47,783 nucleotides of DNA from PS1 clade bacterium. GTDB lineage: Bacteria > Pseudomonadota > Alphaproteobacteria > RS24. Both the position numbers and the translations under genes were made by a program. A model generated the notes under the pieces. It had not been told where the DNA came from, did no database searches, and saw nothing but the letters and a program-made list of their open reading frames with translations. Below are positions 24,429 through 33,589 of this stretch, piece by piece (within the stretch, counting starts at the first letter, position 1; every line of letters starts with the position of its first letter). The DNA is taken from assembly GCA_003331985.1 (NCBI GenBank), contig QOQK01000007.1, positions 1 to 47,783 on the forward strand. The letters run 5' to 3'.

Positions 24429-25802
24429 TCATACATGAACGATTGTATCACCTGAGTCATCTAGTGGCAGTTTTCTGTTCAACATAATATTTCTTTGAAG
24501 ACAAAGCATGAGAGCGACTAACGAGCCGACAAATAACCCATCATAAAGACCAAAAACACCCCGCTCCAAGTAGATACCGGAAATATAGGAAACGGGAATC
24601 ATCAAACATCCAAAAGACATAAAATGAATAACAGGCGCGGACCAGTTATCTCCCCGCGCCCTAAAAGACTGAGCAATAAGCGATTGTCCTGCATCCAGCA
24701 AAATAGCATAAGCGGCAAAAGATAAAACTTTAGCTGCCAACGCAGTCAATTCTTGGTCAGATGAATAAAAAGCTACAATGTAATCTGAATAAAAAATCAT
24801 GCAGAGTGTTAATGGAAACATAAGCGCAAATTGAGTGCCCAGCCCTATCCATCCAAGTCGATAAACCTGTCGCCAGTTTCCAGCACCATTCGCATTGCCG
24901 ACCCTGACAGCCGTCGCCGTTCCGACCCCAAGACCAAGCATGAAGCACAGACTAAAAAAATTCATCGTGATGGTATGCGTAGCCAAAGAGAGTGTGCCGA
25001 TCATTCCTGCAAAGATGGACAGGAACGAAAAGGCCGTATTCTCAATACCCATGCTCAGCCCAGCAGCATACCCAATACGTCGTTGTTCACGCGATGCATC
25101 CCGGTTACGAAGTGGGCGCTTGCGAACTGCATATTTTTGCTGGTCATGCATGAACCAGACATACGCAACAATCATAGACATCATCATAAAACGAACAATA
25201 TTTGTCGCCCATGCCGAACCCTCAGCACCCATTTCAGGAAACCCCATGCGGCCGTTAATCAGAATATCATTAAGGTAAATATTCGCGACATTTACGATAA
25301 GAATGATAACCATGCCCGGCCGAACTCGATTTATACCTTCCAGAAAATACCCTGTGGTAATCTGCAAGGCTATCAACGGCATACCGAGGCCCATAATTAA
25401 AGATATCCTGCCACCTGCCTCGGCAATCGCAGGCGGCTGCCCCAGAAAGGTCAAAAGCGTTTCTCCGCAGGCACAAATAGCAAGAGCTAAAAGCCCAAGG
25501 CCAAAAGCAAGAGGCAAAGACCGCCACCAGCTAGCCCCGCAATCCTCATAACGGCCTGCACCATAATGATTTGATACCTTGACCATTGTGCCAAGCAATA
25601 AGCCGACAATAAACAAGATACAGATACTGCTCGGCACAAGACCAATGCCCAGAAATGCCAGCTCATCGGAGGCATAGCGTCCGACCATAATCGTATCTAC
25701 GACAGCAAGACTGAAAATTGCTACCCGACTGATAACAACCGGCCAGGCTAACTCTACCAGGGAGGTGATCTCCTGCCACAAACTCCGCGGGGGGCGGCTC
25801 AT
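24429..25802 (-). CDS. MATE family efflux transporter
   Basis: This 457-residue protein has about 12 membrane helices in two homologous halves and opens LAWPVVISRVAIFSLAVVDT, the MATE start pattern, with VGRYASDELAFLGIG following. The equivalent second-half segment begins GYAAGLSMGIENTAFSF. MATE proteins export cationic drugs or metabolites with Na+ or H+ coupling. The ATG overlaps the nitroreductase stop by 4 bp (ATGA, 25802-25799), so the two are translationally coupled. The transported compound is unknown. Confidence 0.92.
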   Translation of the reverse strand: MSRPPRSLWQEITSLVELAWPVVISRVAIFSLAVVDTIMVGRYASDELAFLGIGLVPSSICILFIVGLLLGTMVKVSNHYGAGRYEDCGASWWRSLPLAFGLGLLALAICACGETLLTFLGQPPAIAEAGGRISLIMGLGMPLIALQITTGYFLEGINRVRPGMVIILIVNVANIYLNDILINGRMGFPEMGAEGSAWATNIVRFMMMSMIVAYVWFMHDQQKYAVRKRPLRNRDASREQRRIGYAAGLSMGIENTAFSFLSIFAGMIGTLSLATHTITMNFFSLCFMLGLGVGTATAVRVGNANGAGNWRQVYRLGWIGLGTQFALMFPLTLCMIFYSDYIVAFYSSDQELTALAAKVLSFAAYAILLDAGQSLIAQSFRARGDNWSAPVIHFMSFGCLMIPVSYISGIYLERGVFGLYDGLFVGSLVALMLCLQRNIMLNRKLPLDDSGDTIVHV

Positions 25803-26386
25803 TGAGAAGGCCAGCGTGTTAAAACGTCTTGAAGTTCAGGTCGCGTCCGTTCCTTTGGGGCTTCCGTCGCAGTGCCAATATAAATAAAGCCTGCAATTTT
25901 TTCTTTTTCAGCAAGCCCCAATAAGGAAGCAACTTTAGGGTCATAGGCAATCCATTCAGTGAGCCATTGAGCCGCAAACCCCATGCTCTGCGCTGCCGTG
26001 AGAAGATTCTGACAAGCCGCCCCGGCAGATAAATACTGCTCCCAATCAGGAATTTTGGGATGTTCTTTTGGAGAAGCAACGACACTAATTACAAGAGGTG
26101 CGCGCTGAAAGCGTTTCGCTTCCAGTTGCAAATCTTCATCTGTAGCGTCGGGTAAATTTTGTTTATGAATATCAGCAAAACCTTTTCCGACTTTTTCACG
26201 CGCCTCATTTTCAAACACAATAAATCGCCAAGGAGCCAATTTGCCATGGTCAGGCACACGTGCGGCAATTTCTATGAGATCTTTAATTTGTAGATTAGTC
26301 GGTCCTGGCATAGTCATATTTCGTGCCATAACGGATCGGCGTGATTTTAAAAACTCATGAAGCTGGGATATTTGATATTTAGTCAT
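25799..26386 (-). CDS. Nitroreductase family flavoprotein (YdjA-like)
   Basis: This 195-residue FMN oxidoreductase of the nitroreductase fold has the FMN phosphate site KSRRSVMARNM near the N-terminus. It also has the PDHGKLAPWRFIVFE segment characteristic of the YdjA-like subgroup, and GAACQNLLTAAQSMGFAAQWLT. The longest frame begins at a TTG at 26428; the ATG at 26386 matches the family start. It reduces nitro compounds or quinones with NAD(P)H. The gene overlaps the MATE efflux gene, which suggests a detoxify-and-export pair. Confidence 0.87.
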   Translation of the reverse strand: MTKYQISQLHEFLKSRRSVMARNMTMPGPTNLQIKDLIEIAARVPDHGKLAPWRFIVFENEAREKVGKGFADIHKQNLPDATDEDLQLEAKRFQRAPLVISVVASPKEHPKIPDWEQYLSAGAACQNLLTAAQSMGFAAQWLTEWIAYDPKVASLLGLAEKEKIAGFIYIGTATEAPKERTRPELQDVLTRWPSQ

Positions 26387-26484
26387 GAAGGTCTCGACGG
26401 AAACATGGGTCAGCAAGATATAGGTCAATACCAGCTTTCCCCAAGTTAAGGAACTGATTTGACACCCAGTCAGACAACAGAGGA

Positions 26485-27114
26485 CTAATCAGACTTAAAA
26501 ATCGAAGTGAATTTTTTGAGTTTAGCGCTAATAGTGTGGCGTCTTTGCTCTTTTTTGACCACATCGTCACTTAGCACCCAGTTCATCTGAATAACACGGC
26601 GCACCCCATCATATGATTTATGCCCGTGCCAACTCTCTTTAGTGCAGCGGAAAACAAGCAATGTGCCCCAATTTGGATTAATTTCCTCAGCATAATCTTC
26701 CAGACTGTCCGGACTGTTTAAAACGCGCAAGCGCCCGCCATCTTCACCCCAAGATGCATCATTGAGATATAACAACACTGTCACAATTTTGCTGGCGCTG
26801 TCACAATGAATCTGCCCGTTATGAGGGGCACACCGTCCACGCACAGTATACATGGTGGGATACTCATCCAGATTAATCTGGAATTTTTCGCTAATAATCT
26901 TACGAAATTCCGGCCCATCCAAGGCTTCCATGAGTTGCTTAAAAGCCCCTTTAATCTGCAACTGAGAGGGCGGAAAACTTCCTGCACCTGCAATATCGGG
27001 GAAATCGTTTGCCACATTTTCAAAATATGAAGGCTCAACAAATTTCTCCAAAACGAGATAATCATATGGCGCAGTATTCAACGCTGTATTTTTTAAAGCC
27101 TGATAATCCAACAT
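26485..27114 (-). CDS. 2-oxoglutarate/Fe(II)-dependent oxygenase (prolyl-4-hydroxylase-like)
   Basis: This 209-residue double-stranded beta-helix protein has an iron-binding H-x-D at His103/Asp105 (QIHCDSASK) and the distal His in SWHGHKSYDGVRRV (His163 or His165). Arg172 or Arg173 would bind 2-oxoglutarate. The WGEDGGRLRVLNSP segment is typical of this 2OG-FeII_Oxy group. The hydroxylated substrate is unknown. It is divergent from the exported hypothetical gene at 27313 across a 198-bp gap. A weak in-family alternative is a phytanoyl-CoA-dioxygenase-like enzyme. Confidence 0.85.
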   Translation of the reverse strand: MLDYQALKNTALNTAPYDYLVLEKFVEPSYFENVANDFPDIAGAGSFPPSQLQIKGAFKQLMEALDGPEFRKIISEKFQINLDEYPTMYTVRGRCAPHNGQIHCDSASKIVTVLLYLNDASWGEDGGRLRVLNSPDSLEDYAEEINPNWGTLLVFRCTKESWHGHKSYDGVRRVIQMNWVLSDDVVKKEQRRHTISAKLKKFTSIFKSD

Positions 27115-27312
27115 TTGTGCAAATCTAGCCCTCTGATTTTTGGGTTTTTCAACATAGCATTGAAACAGTATTTAGAAAACCAATCTCAGCAAACACTATG
27201 ATGCAGATATATTGGGTAAAAGGTTAAACTGTTTTCATGATAAAAATGAATAACTAACTTTTTTGCCGTCGCCGAACAAAATATTTAACAAAAACCAAGG
27301 CCTCGACTGTCC

Positions 27313-28197
27313 ATGCGCTTTCTCAACGAGCCAAATGCAAAATTTAATTTTTGCACATTAGGCCTGTGCCGATACTTTCTCACGCTTGGGAGTGTTTTGT
27401 GCTGTCTGCCACATTTCTTGTTTTCACCAGCAATCGCGGGCGCGTGGGTAAATCACCCGGGGCAAATAAAACTTTTTCTTACTCAGCAAACGACACGTGA
27501 AAAGGTGGAGAAAAGCCCCTTCCCGTCACCTTTTCGTGACATTAGAAACATCACTGAAAATCACGCTTATATTGAGTATGGGTGGCACCCCGACATAACC
27601 CTTACGGGAAATATCGTCGTCAGTGACCATCAAACCGGAAGAACAAATCAAACAACACAATGGATTGAGGTCGGAGTTCGTCACAAAGCCGATTGGGCTA
27701 AGTTGGATATTATCCCCTTAAAATTCGATGATCGTCATCAACAAAAAAAGGCCAGCAAAGCCGCTTCCATTGAACTCGGCTTAGTTCGGGACGAAGGATA
27801 TAATTCGAGAACCGGTTTAAATATGGCTCTATCACAAGGTGAAAAAATTCAAATATCTAGACTGAGCCATTTGGAATTATTCTTAGAAATTAACCAAGAA
27901 CTAGTGCTTTGGTCATCACAAGATGGCTTTTATCGAGCACATAATAAAATCATGTTAAGCAAAAAAGGTGTTTCTTTGAATTATCACCGTTTAGATAACT
28001 TCAGTTTTGGAGAAAATTCTCAGAGTGAACATACCGGATATTTTGAATTTGAATTTCCTGCCTTTATTTTTCTAGGAGGAATTTTACCGGAAACCACAAT
28101 CGTTAAAATCGGCAAAGGGGAGAATAGACGTAAAGGGTTTCAAACCAATTCAAGCAACAGCGTTTACCTTCAGATAAAAATTGAACTTATGCCTTAA
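27313..28197 (+). CDS. Hypothetical exported protein, probably beta-rich
   Basis: I do not recognise this 294-residue protein. It has a hydrophobic segment (about 22-42) followed by SPAIAGAW, a believable signal-peptidase site. The mature part consists of alternating short amphipathic strands with many aromatic residues (YIEYGWHPDITLTGNIVV, IEVGVRHK, LELFLEINQEL, GYFEFEFPAFIF). That fits an outer-membrane barrel or a secreted beta-sandwich. The C-terminus LQIKIELMP lacks a terminal aromatic. It stands between the 2OG oxygenase (divergent) and thrS (convergent, 8-bp gap). No function is proposed. Confidence 0.7.
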   Translation: MRFLNEPNAKFNFCTLGLCRYFLTLGSVLCCLPHFLFSPAIAGAWVNHPGQIKLFLTQQTTREKVEKSPFPSPFRDIRNITENHAYIEYGWHPDITLTGNIVVSDHQTGRTNQTTQWIEVGVRHKADWAKLDIIPLKFDDRHQQKKASKAASIELGLVRDEGYNSRTGLNMALSQGEKIQISRLSHLELFLEINQELVLWSSQDGFYRAHNKIMLSKKGVSLNYHRLDNFSFGENSQSEHTGYFEFEFPAFIFLGGILPETTIVKIGKGENRRKGFQTNSSNSVYLQIKIELMP

Positions 28198-28205
28198 AAC
28201 AATAA

Positions 28206-30167
28206 CTAGGCTCTCAAATCTGGAGGTGTAGCCTCATCTGAAAGTATCTGCACGGCTTCACCCAAAGACAAAACCTGCGATTCCTTGGACCCCAATCTTC
28301 GCATGGAAACAGTCTGTCCTTCTGCTTCTCGACCACCTACAGCAAGAATTACCGGAATTTTAGATACCGAATGTTCCCGAACTTTGTAATTGATTTTTTC
28401 GTTACGCAAGTCAACCCCGGCGCGCAGACCGGCCGCTTTAAGAGCGTCCAGAACCGTCACACCATAGCTATCAGCTTCAGTTGTAATCGGACAAACCATA
28501 ATTTGATGTGGGGCTAACCAAAGCGGTAACTTACCCGCGTAACTTTCAAGCATAATACCGATAAACCGTTCAAGCGTCCCGAGAACCGCACGATGGAGCA
28601 TAACGGGTCTGTGCTTATTCCCATCCTCGCCGACATAAGACGCATCGAGGCGCTCCGGCAGAACAAAATCAAGCTGCAATGTTCCACATTGCCATGTCCG
28701 GCCAATAGCATCGCGCAGATGATATTCGATTTTGGGCCCATAAAAAGCGCCTTCACCCGTTAATTCTTCCCAATCAAGTCCTGCGGCTTTCAAAGCTGCT
28801 CTCAAACCATCCTCAGCCCGATCCCAAACCTCATCTTCGCCAGCGCGCAAATCGGGGCGTAAAGCAAGTTTGACGCTGACATCCTCAAAACCAAGATCAG
28901 TGTAGACCTGCTTTACGAGATTACAAAAATCAACGGCCTCAGAGATGATTTGATCCTCACGGCAGAAAATATGCGCGTCATCCTGAGTCATCTGCCGAAC
29001 ACGCATCAAACCATGTAAAGCGCCATGTGGTTCATTTCTGTGACAGCAACCGAATTCAGCCATACGTAATGGCAGATCGCGGTAACTTTTAATGCCTTGT
29101 TTAAAAATCTGAACATGAGCAGGACAATTCATTGGCTTTAGAGCCATCAGGTCCGCTTCTCCCGATAACACGGTTTCTTCATCATCAAGTGAAGGCACTT
29201 CGTCTGGCACGACGAACATATTCTCACGGAATTTTTCCCAATGGCCGGATTGTTCCCAAAACTTCTTATCAAGAATTTGTGGGGTTTTTACTTCCTGATA
29301 ATCATTTTCGGTTAACCGACGGCGGATATATTGTTCCAACGACTGCCAGATTGTGTACCCCTTGGCGTGCCAGAAAACTGAACCCTGAGCTTCTTCTTGC
29401 AGATGAAACAAATCCATATCTCTGCCAAGTTTACGGTGGTCGCGTTTCTCGGCTTCCTCCACCATATGAAGATAGCTTTTCAGATCTTTTTCATTTCCCC
29501 AACATGTGCCGTATATGCGTTGCAACATTTCATTATTACTGTCACCACGCCAATAAGCGCCGGCCAACTTAGTAAGCTTAAATGCCTTGCCAAGTTTACC
29601 TGTTGAAGGCAGATGCGGCCCACGACATAGGTCTTTCCAATCGCCTTGCCGATAGAGACTCACATCTTCACCGGCAGGAATGGACGCAATAATATCGGCT
29701 TTATAAACCTCACCAATGTCTCGGAAATGAGCAATGGCCTCATCGCGGTTCCAGACCTCACGAATAATTTCTTCGTCCCGATCAACTATGTCGCGCATAC
29801 GCGCTTCAATTTTTTCCAAATCGTCTAAGCTGAATGGGGTCTCCCTGGCAAAGTCATAATAGAAGCCATTCTCAATGACCGGGCCAATCGTCACCTGTGT
29901 ATCAGGAAAAAGCTCCTGAACAGCCTCCGCCAAAACATGTGCGCAATCATGGCGCATCAAATCAACGCCCTCCTCATCAGAGGCAGTCAAAACGGCAATC
30001 TCACAATCGCTATCAATCACTGTCGCCAAATCAACAGGCTCACCATTGATTTTGAGTGCCACCGCTTTTTTTGCCAGCGATTTTGAAATCGACTCGGCAA
30101 AAGCAATGCCATTCAAAGGTTCATCAAATTGACGGGTAGCCCCGTCCGGAAGAGTTAACGTAATCAT
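28206..30167 (-). CDS. thrS: Threonine--tRNA ligase
   Basis: This class II aminoacyl-tRNA synthetase of 653 residues has an N-terminal TGS domain ([13 protein letters not shown]) and the editing/SAD domain ([18 protein letters not shown]). The catalytic core has [11 protein letters not shown], motif 2 [20 protein letters not shown], and motif 3 [17 protein letters not shown]-terminal anticodon-binding domain completes it. The frame extends to 30218, but the family start is the ATG at 30167, whose ATGA overlaps the yidD stop. That coupling fixes the start. Confidence 0.97.
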   Translation of the reverse strand: MITLTLPDGATRQFDEPLNGIAFAESISKSLAKKAVALKINGEPVDLATVIDSDCEIAVLTASDEEGVDLMRHDCAHVLAEAVQELFPDTQVTIGPVIENGFYYDFARETPFSLDDLEKIEARMRDIVDRDEEIIREVWNRDEAIAHFRDIGEVYKADIIASIPAGEDVSLYRQGDWKDLCRGPHLPSTGKLGKAFKLTKLAGAYWRGDSNNEMLQRIYGTCWGNEKDLKSYLHMVEEAEKRDHRKLGRDMDLFHLQEEAQGSVFWHAKGYTIWQSLEQYIRRRLTENDYQEVKTPQILDKKFWEQSGHWEKFRENMFVVPDEVPSLDDEETVLSGEADLMALKPMNCPAHVQIFKQGIKSYRDLPLRMAEFGCCHRNEPHGALHGLMRVRQMTQDDAHIFCREDQIISEAVDFCNLVKQVYTDLGFEDVSVKLALRPDLRAGEDEVWDRAEDGLRAALKAAGLDWEELTGEGAFYGPKIEYHLRDAIGRTWQCGTLQLDFVLPERLDASYVGEDGNKHRPVMLHRAVLGTLERFIGIMLESYAGKLPLWLAPHQIMVCPITTEADSYGVTVLDALKAAGLRAGVDLRNEKINYKVREHSVSKIPVILAVGGREAEGQTVSMRRLGSKESQVLSLGEAVQILSDEATPPDLRA

Positions 30168-30478
30168 GGTTTTTTCATTTCTGCCTGTGCAGCTTTTAAT
30201 CTCCAAGGTGCATACCAAGGTGCGGCTAAAATCTCAACAGGCACAGGATCAAATCCGCTATCCGCTCCGAGCCACTCAATCGGATGGCAGCGCGACAGTC
30301 TGTTAAGAGTTAACCAAAAACCAACCCATGCCCCATGTTGGCGTATCGCCTTTTCTGCATAGCTCGAACAGGACGGCTCAAACCGACAACTTGGCGGCGT
30401 AAAGGGAGAAATCAGCAAGCGATACCCCCAAATCGGAACCAATAACAAACCACGCAAAAAATAAGATACGATTTTCAT
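30164..30478 (-). CDS. yidD: Membrane protein insertion efficiency factor YidD
   Basis: This 104-residue protein has an N-terminal hydrophobic/amphipathic segment followed by the diagnostic C-rich signature [17 protein letters not shown] and the [12 protein letters not shown] block. YidD assists YidC-mediated membrane insertion at the inner membrane. It overlaps thrS by 4 bp; a thrS neighbour for yidD is also seen in other Alphaproteobacteria. Confidence 0.93.
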   Translation of the reverse strand: MKIVSYFLRGLLLVPIWGYRLLISPFTPPSCRFEPSCSSYAEKAIRQHGAWVGFWLTLNRLSRCHPIEWLGADSGFDPVPVEILAAPWYAPWRLKAAQAEMKKP

Positions 30479-30550
30479 TTCCCCATCATATTAAAGGTTC
30501 GTTATAATACCAGTGTGAAGAAATCTTAGAAAAACAAGAAAGAAGAAAAA

Positions 30551-30751
30551 ATGAATTATATAGAATGGGCTGAGAGTAAAATAATAAATTTCAAATGGTA
30601 TGACATTGGTCTTATCAAGCTGAGTGTTTTCGCTTTTGCTTTTTTAACTGCAAAGCTCTGCCCTGAAGTTTTGAGTTTACATTGGGGTTTTTACTTGGCC
30701 GCCGGGCTGGTACTCGCTCTCCCGGTATATTGCAAAATGTTAAAATCTTAG
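30551..30751 (+). CDS. Small membrane protein, unknown function
   Basis: This 66-residue protein has two hydrophobic segments (about 21-38 and 46-62) separated by a short loop containing HWG. The N-terminus is MNYIEWAESK and the tail is lysine-containing. A purine-rich AGAAAGAAG precedes the ATG by about 6 nt, which supports translation. The gene sits alone between yidD (divergent) and the NifU-like gene (convergent). No family is recognised with confidence. Confidence 0.62.
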   Translation: MNYIEWAESKIINFKWYDIGLIKLSVFAFAFLTAKLCPEVLSLHWGFYLAAGLVLALPVYCKMLKS

Positions 30752-30766
30752 GATTAAAAAACTGGA

Positions 30767-31204
30767 TTAAACGCCAAGTTGGGAGAGACAATCCTCTACT
30801 GCATCGAATGTCAGGAGTGCAGATGCATGACGATTTTTATAATCTCGAACTGACTCGAGCAACCCAAGTTCAGACCAATTTCCGCCTCTAACAGAGTTTT
30901 GCGGCGGCTTACCGTTTTCCTTAAGCATACGTCGCATATCATTTGCCACACTGCGTAATTCATCCGGGGAAGCGCCAATAATTTCTCGCGCCATAATCGC
31001 CGCAGACGCCTGCCCTAACGCACATGCTTCAACCTCATGTGCAAAATCAGTTATAACCCCGTCGCTCATTTTAATATCTACACAGACTTTTGAACCGCAG
31101 AGTTTAGATACTGCTGAAGCTTGCGCATCAGGAGACTCTAATTTCCCAATGCGGTCAATCTTAGCAACAAGGGCAAGTATTTTTTGACTATATAAAGCGT
31201 CCAT
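30767..31204 (-). CDS. Iron-sulfur cluster scaffold-like protein (IscU/NifU N-terminal domain family)
   Basis: This 145-residue protein shares the fold pattern of IscU (LCGSKVCVDIKMSDGVITD, EVEACALGQASAAIMAR, followed by a helix-rich C-terminus). Of the three classical cluster-binding cysteines only the second (Cys61, in ACALGQAS) is in a standard place. Other cysteines lie at 36, 41 and 138. This variant form is commonly annotated as a scaffold in Alphaproteobacteria, but cluster binding is unproven here. It lies 24 bp after cysS on the same strand. Confidence 0.78.
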   Translation of the reverse strand: MDALYSQKILALVAKIDRIGKLESPDAQASAVSKLCGSKVCVDIKMSDGVITDFAHEVEACALGQASAAIMAREIIGASPDELRSVANDMRRMLKENGKPPQNSVRGGNWSELGLLESVRDYKNRHASALLTFDAVEDCLSQLGV

Positions 31205-31228
31205 TTATTAAAGTTAGAACAGTTTAAC

Positions 31229-32578
31229 CTATCTGGCGAGACGCCATATTGTCCCGCCGGGTCCATCTTCAATCACAACACCCATCTCAGTTAGCTTATC
31301 GCGCGCCGCATCAGCCTTGGCATAGTCCCCGACGCTTCGTGCCTCAGCACGTTCTGCAATAAGCGCCTCCACCCTGTCGCGATCTATACTGGCTGAGGCC
31401 TGAGAAAACCAGTCATCCGGCGGTTGCTGAAGCAAACCCAACAAGCCAGCCGCTGAGAGAAAAGCACCTTTAGCTTCGGCTGTATCAATTGATTTAGACA
31501 AAGCAAAAAGCTCAGCTAATGCCTTCGGCGTATTCATATCATCGCATAAAGCCGCCAAAAATCCTTCTGGCGCAGCAACATCTGCTGCCTCAATATCTGC
31601 CGCATCTCGTAACACACCATAAAGGCGGTCAAGGTTTTTGACAGATTGCTGCAACAAGGAGGGAGTAAAATCTAGAGTCTGGCGATAATGCCCCTGCAAC
31701 AGCGCAAGCCTCAAAGCCTCGCCGGGAGCTTCGGCCAGTAAATCCTCCACCAATGCGATATTACCCAGAGATTTGGACATTTTCTCTCCAGACATGTTCA
31801 ACATACCATTATGTAACCAGTAACGAGCCAAAGGTGCTTTATGTGCACACCGACTTTGTGCCGCCTCATTTTCATGATGCGGGAATTGTAAATCTTGTCC
31901 ACCACCATGAATATCAATTGTTGTACCGAGGTGCTTTTCAATCATTGCAGAACATTCAATATGCCAACCCGGGCGCCCTCGTCCCCAGGGACTGTCCCAC
32001 CCAGGCAAATCTTCTGGTGAGGGTTTCCAGAGTACAAAATCAGCAGCATCACGTTTATAAGGCGCCACCTCAACTCTGGCACCGTCAATCATATCCTCGC
32101 GGTTACGGCCCGAAAGCGCGCCATATTCCGGATCTTTGGCGACCTCAAATAAAACATGACCTTCAGCCTCATAAGCATGACCTGACGCAATGAGGCGTTC
32201 AATCATCTCAATCATTTCTCCGATATGACCTGTAGCGTGGGGTTCGATATCAGGGGCAGCAACACCTAAAAGCGACATATCCTCATGGTATTTTGCCTTA
32301 AATAAATCCGAAATCACTGAAATATCAACGCCAGCATCAGCTGCTTTGGCATTAATTTTATCGTCAACATCCGTGATGTTCCGAGCGTAGACAAGGTTTG
32401 GGTATAAATATCTTAAGAGACGCGCCAATACGTCAAAAACAACCGCAGGTCGCGCATTACCAATATGTGCAGGCCCATAAACCGTGGGACCACAAACATA
32501 CATGGTTACCCTATCGGGATCGACGGGATGAAATTCCAGCTTCTCTCTGGCGGCAAGACTGTATAGTTTTAACTGCAT
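31229..32578 (-). CDS. cysS: Cysteine--tRNA ligase
   Basis: This class I aminoacyl-tRNA synthetase of 449 residues has HIGH as [10 protein letters not shown], an early zinc cysteine in [23 protein letters not shown] and [21 protein letters not shown] is exact, as [10 protein letters not shown]. The C-terminal domain ends GGTIWRLAR. The frame extends to 32629, but the family start MQLKLYS is at 32578. No strong Shine-Dalgarno is visible at that site. It is divergent from folE across a 321-bp gap. Confidence 0.95.
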   Translation of the reverse strand: MQLKLYSLAAREKLEFHPVDPDRVTMYVCGPTVYGPAHIGNARPAVVFDVLARLLRYLYPNLVYARNITDVDDKINAKAADAGVDISVISDLFKAKYHEDMSLLGVAAPDIEPHATGHIGEMIEMIERLIASGHAYEAEGHVLFEVAKDPEYGALSGRNREDMIDGARVEVAPYKRDAADFVLWKPSPEDLPGWDSPWGRGRPGWHIECSAMIEKHLGTTIDIHGGGQDLQFPHHENEAAQSRCAHKAPLARYWLHNGMLNMSGEKMSKSLGNIALVEDLLAEAPGEALRLALLQGHYRQTLDFTPSLLQQSVKNLDRLYGVLRDAADIEAADVAAPEGFLAALCDDMNTPKALAELFALSKSIDTAEAKGAFLSAAGLLGLLQQPPDDWFSQASASIDRDRVEALIAERAEARSVGDYAKADAARDKLTEMGVVIEDGPGGTIWRLAR

Positions 32579-32679
32579 TGCGCCGCACAATAAGCCTGTT
32601 TTATGACTTAAACAAGCAATGCCCCTCATCCAAAGCCAATAAATAAACGTAAAGAAAATATATCATAATATAGCTTGTA

Positions 32680-32707
32680 CTTGACCCAAGATAGGCAGAA
32701 ACTATAT
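32680..32707 (+). promoter_or_regulatory. Candidate folE promoter
   Basis: TTGACC (32680-32685) and TATATT (32702-32707) are separated by 16 bp, a good sigma-70-type match. The predicted transcript would start near 32714 and carry a leader of about 185 nt before folE. An 8-bp direct repeat TAGCTTGT (32670 and 32711) flanks it. Confidence 0.45.
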
Positions 32708-32763
32708 TTTGTAGCTTGTTAAGGGTTTTACGCAAAACCCTATGCATGATTTAGCGGCGAACA

Positions 32764-32899
32764 CTTTTACGCTTCATGGCATAAGTCATGGCATGTGGGT
32801 GCCAGAGTAGAACACGGGCATTTGATACGGGCCAGAAATCCCATGAAAATGTGCCTGACGTAGGCCGGGACGTTATTTCCAGGCAAAAGGCAGAATACA
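32764..32899 (+). promoter_or_regulatory. Structured folE leader, candidate THF-II type riboswitch
   Basis: The leader contains several mutually exclusive pairings. TGGCA (32789-32793) pairs with TGCCA (32800-32804). TGCC (32800-32803) or TGCC (32852-32855) can each pair with GGCA (32817-32820). CCTGACGT (32854-32861) and ACGT...CCAGG downstream (to 32883) form a further stem near the ribosome-binding region. CATGGCAT is repeated at 32775 and 32787. A tetrahydrofolate-binding RNA class (folE motif, THF-II) is known upstream of folE in Alphaproteobacteria. The fit to that class is suspected, not shown. Confidence 0.45.
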
Positions 32900-33532
32900 A
32901 TGGATGTACGAGTAGACGACTCAAAGACTACAAATGATGTTGTAAATGAGCGAGATGTGAAAGTGGCTAAACCATCAAGAGAAACAGCTGAGGAAGCTGT
33001 TAGAACTCTGATAGCTTGGGCTGGAGACAACCCTGAGCGTGAAGGACTTATTGATACACCTAAGCGTGTAGTTAATGCCTATCAGGAGTTTTTTGCAGGA
33101 TACGAAGAAGACCCAGAAGAAGTTTTAGGTCGTACTTTTGAAGATGTTGAAGGTTATGATGATATGGTCATGCTCCGCGACATTGATTTGGAAAGTCACT
33201 GCGAACATCACATGGTCGCCATTCTCGGCAAGGTTCATATTGCCTATATGCCTGTTGAGCGTGTGGTTGGTATATCGAAGCTGGCACGGGTGATTGAGAT
33301 TTTCGCCAAGCGTCTACAAACGCAAGAAACCATGACAGCTCAGATCGTAGATTGCATTCAGCGCGTCCTTGAACCTGCTGGTGTTGCTTTGCTGGTCGAC
33401 GCAAAACACCAATGTATGACAACACGTGGTATCAAAAAACCTGACGTAGCAACCATTACAACCAGGTTTACTGGCGTATTTGCTAATGATCCGCGCATGG
33501 AAGCCCGCTTCCTTGCCATGATTAACAACTAG
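32900..33532 (+). CDS. folE: GTP cyclohydrolase I (type IA)
   Basis: This 210-residue homodecameric enzyme makes 7,8-dihydroneopterin triphosphate from GTP, the first step of folate synthesis. The zinc site is present in ESHCEHHMVAI plus Cys in HQCMTTRG, and GISKLARVIEIFAKRLQTQE is the family signature. The region 1-25 is a variable extension. hisI follows 57 bp downstream. Its long leader looks structured (see separate entry). Confidence 0.96.
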   Translation: MDVRVDDSKTTNDVVNERDVKVAKPSRETAEEAVRTLIAWAGDNPEREGLIDTPKRVVNAYQEFFAGYEEDPEEVLGRTFEDVEGYDDMVMLRDIDLESHCEHHMVAILGKVHIAYMPVERVVGISKLARVIEIFAKRLQTQETMTAQIVDCIQRVLEPAGVALLVDAKHQCMTTRGIKKPDVATITTRFTGVFANDPRMEARFLAMINN

Positions 33533-33557
33533 CAGTATAAAGACGCTCAATATCACT

Positions 33558-33571
33558 CCGGTTTTAACCGG
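33558..33571. repeat. Perfect inverted repeat between folE and hisI
   Basis: CCGGTTTTAACCGG is a 14-bp perfect palindrome in the 57-bp folE-hisI gap. It is followed by AAGGG 5 to 10 nt ahead of the hisI ATG, and no T-run follows, so it is not a classical terminator. It may be an mRNA-processing hairpin or protein site. Confidence 0.4.
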
Positions 33572-33589
33572 TCTTGAAGGGTGTTGTAG

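Noticed and set aside
24831-25400. 189-codon plus-strand frame inside the MATE gene
   Set aside because: It is the antisense shadow of a well-supported MATE transporter, with no recognisable domain.
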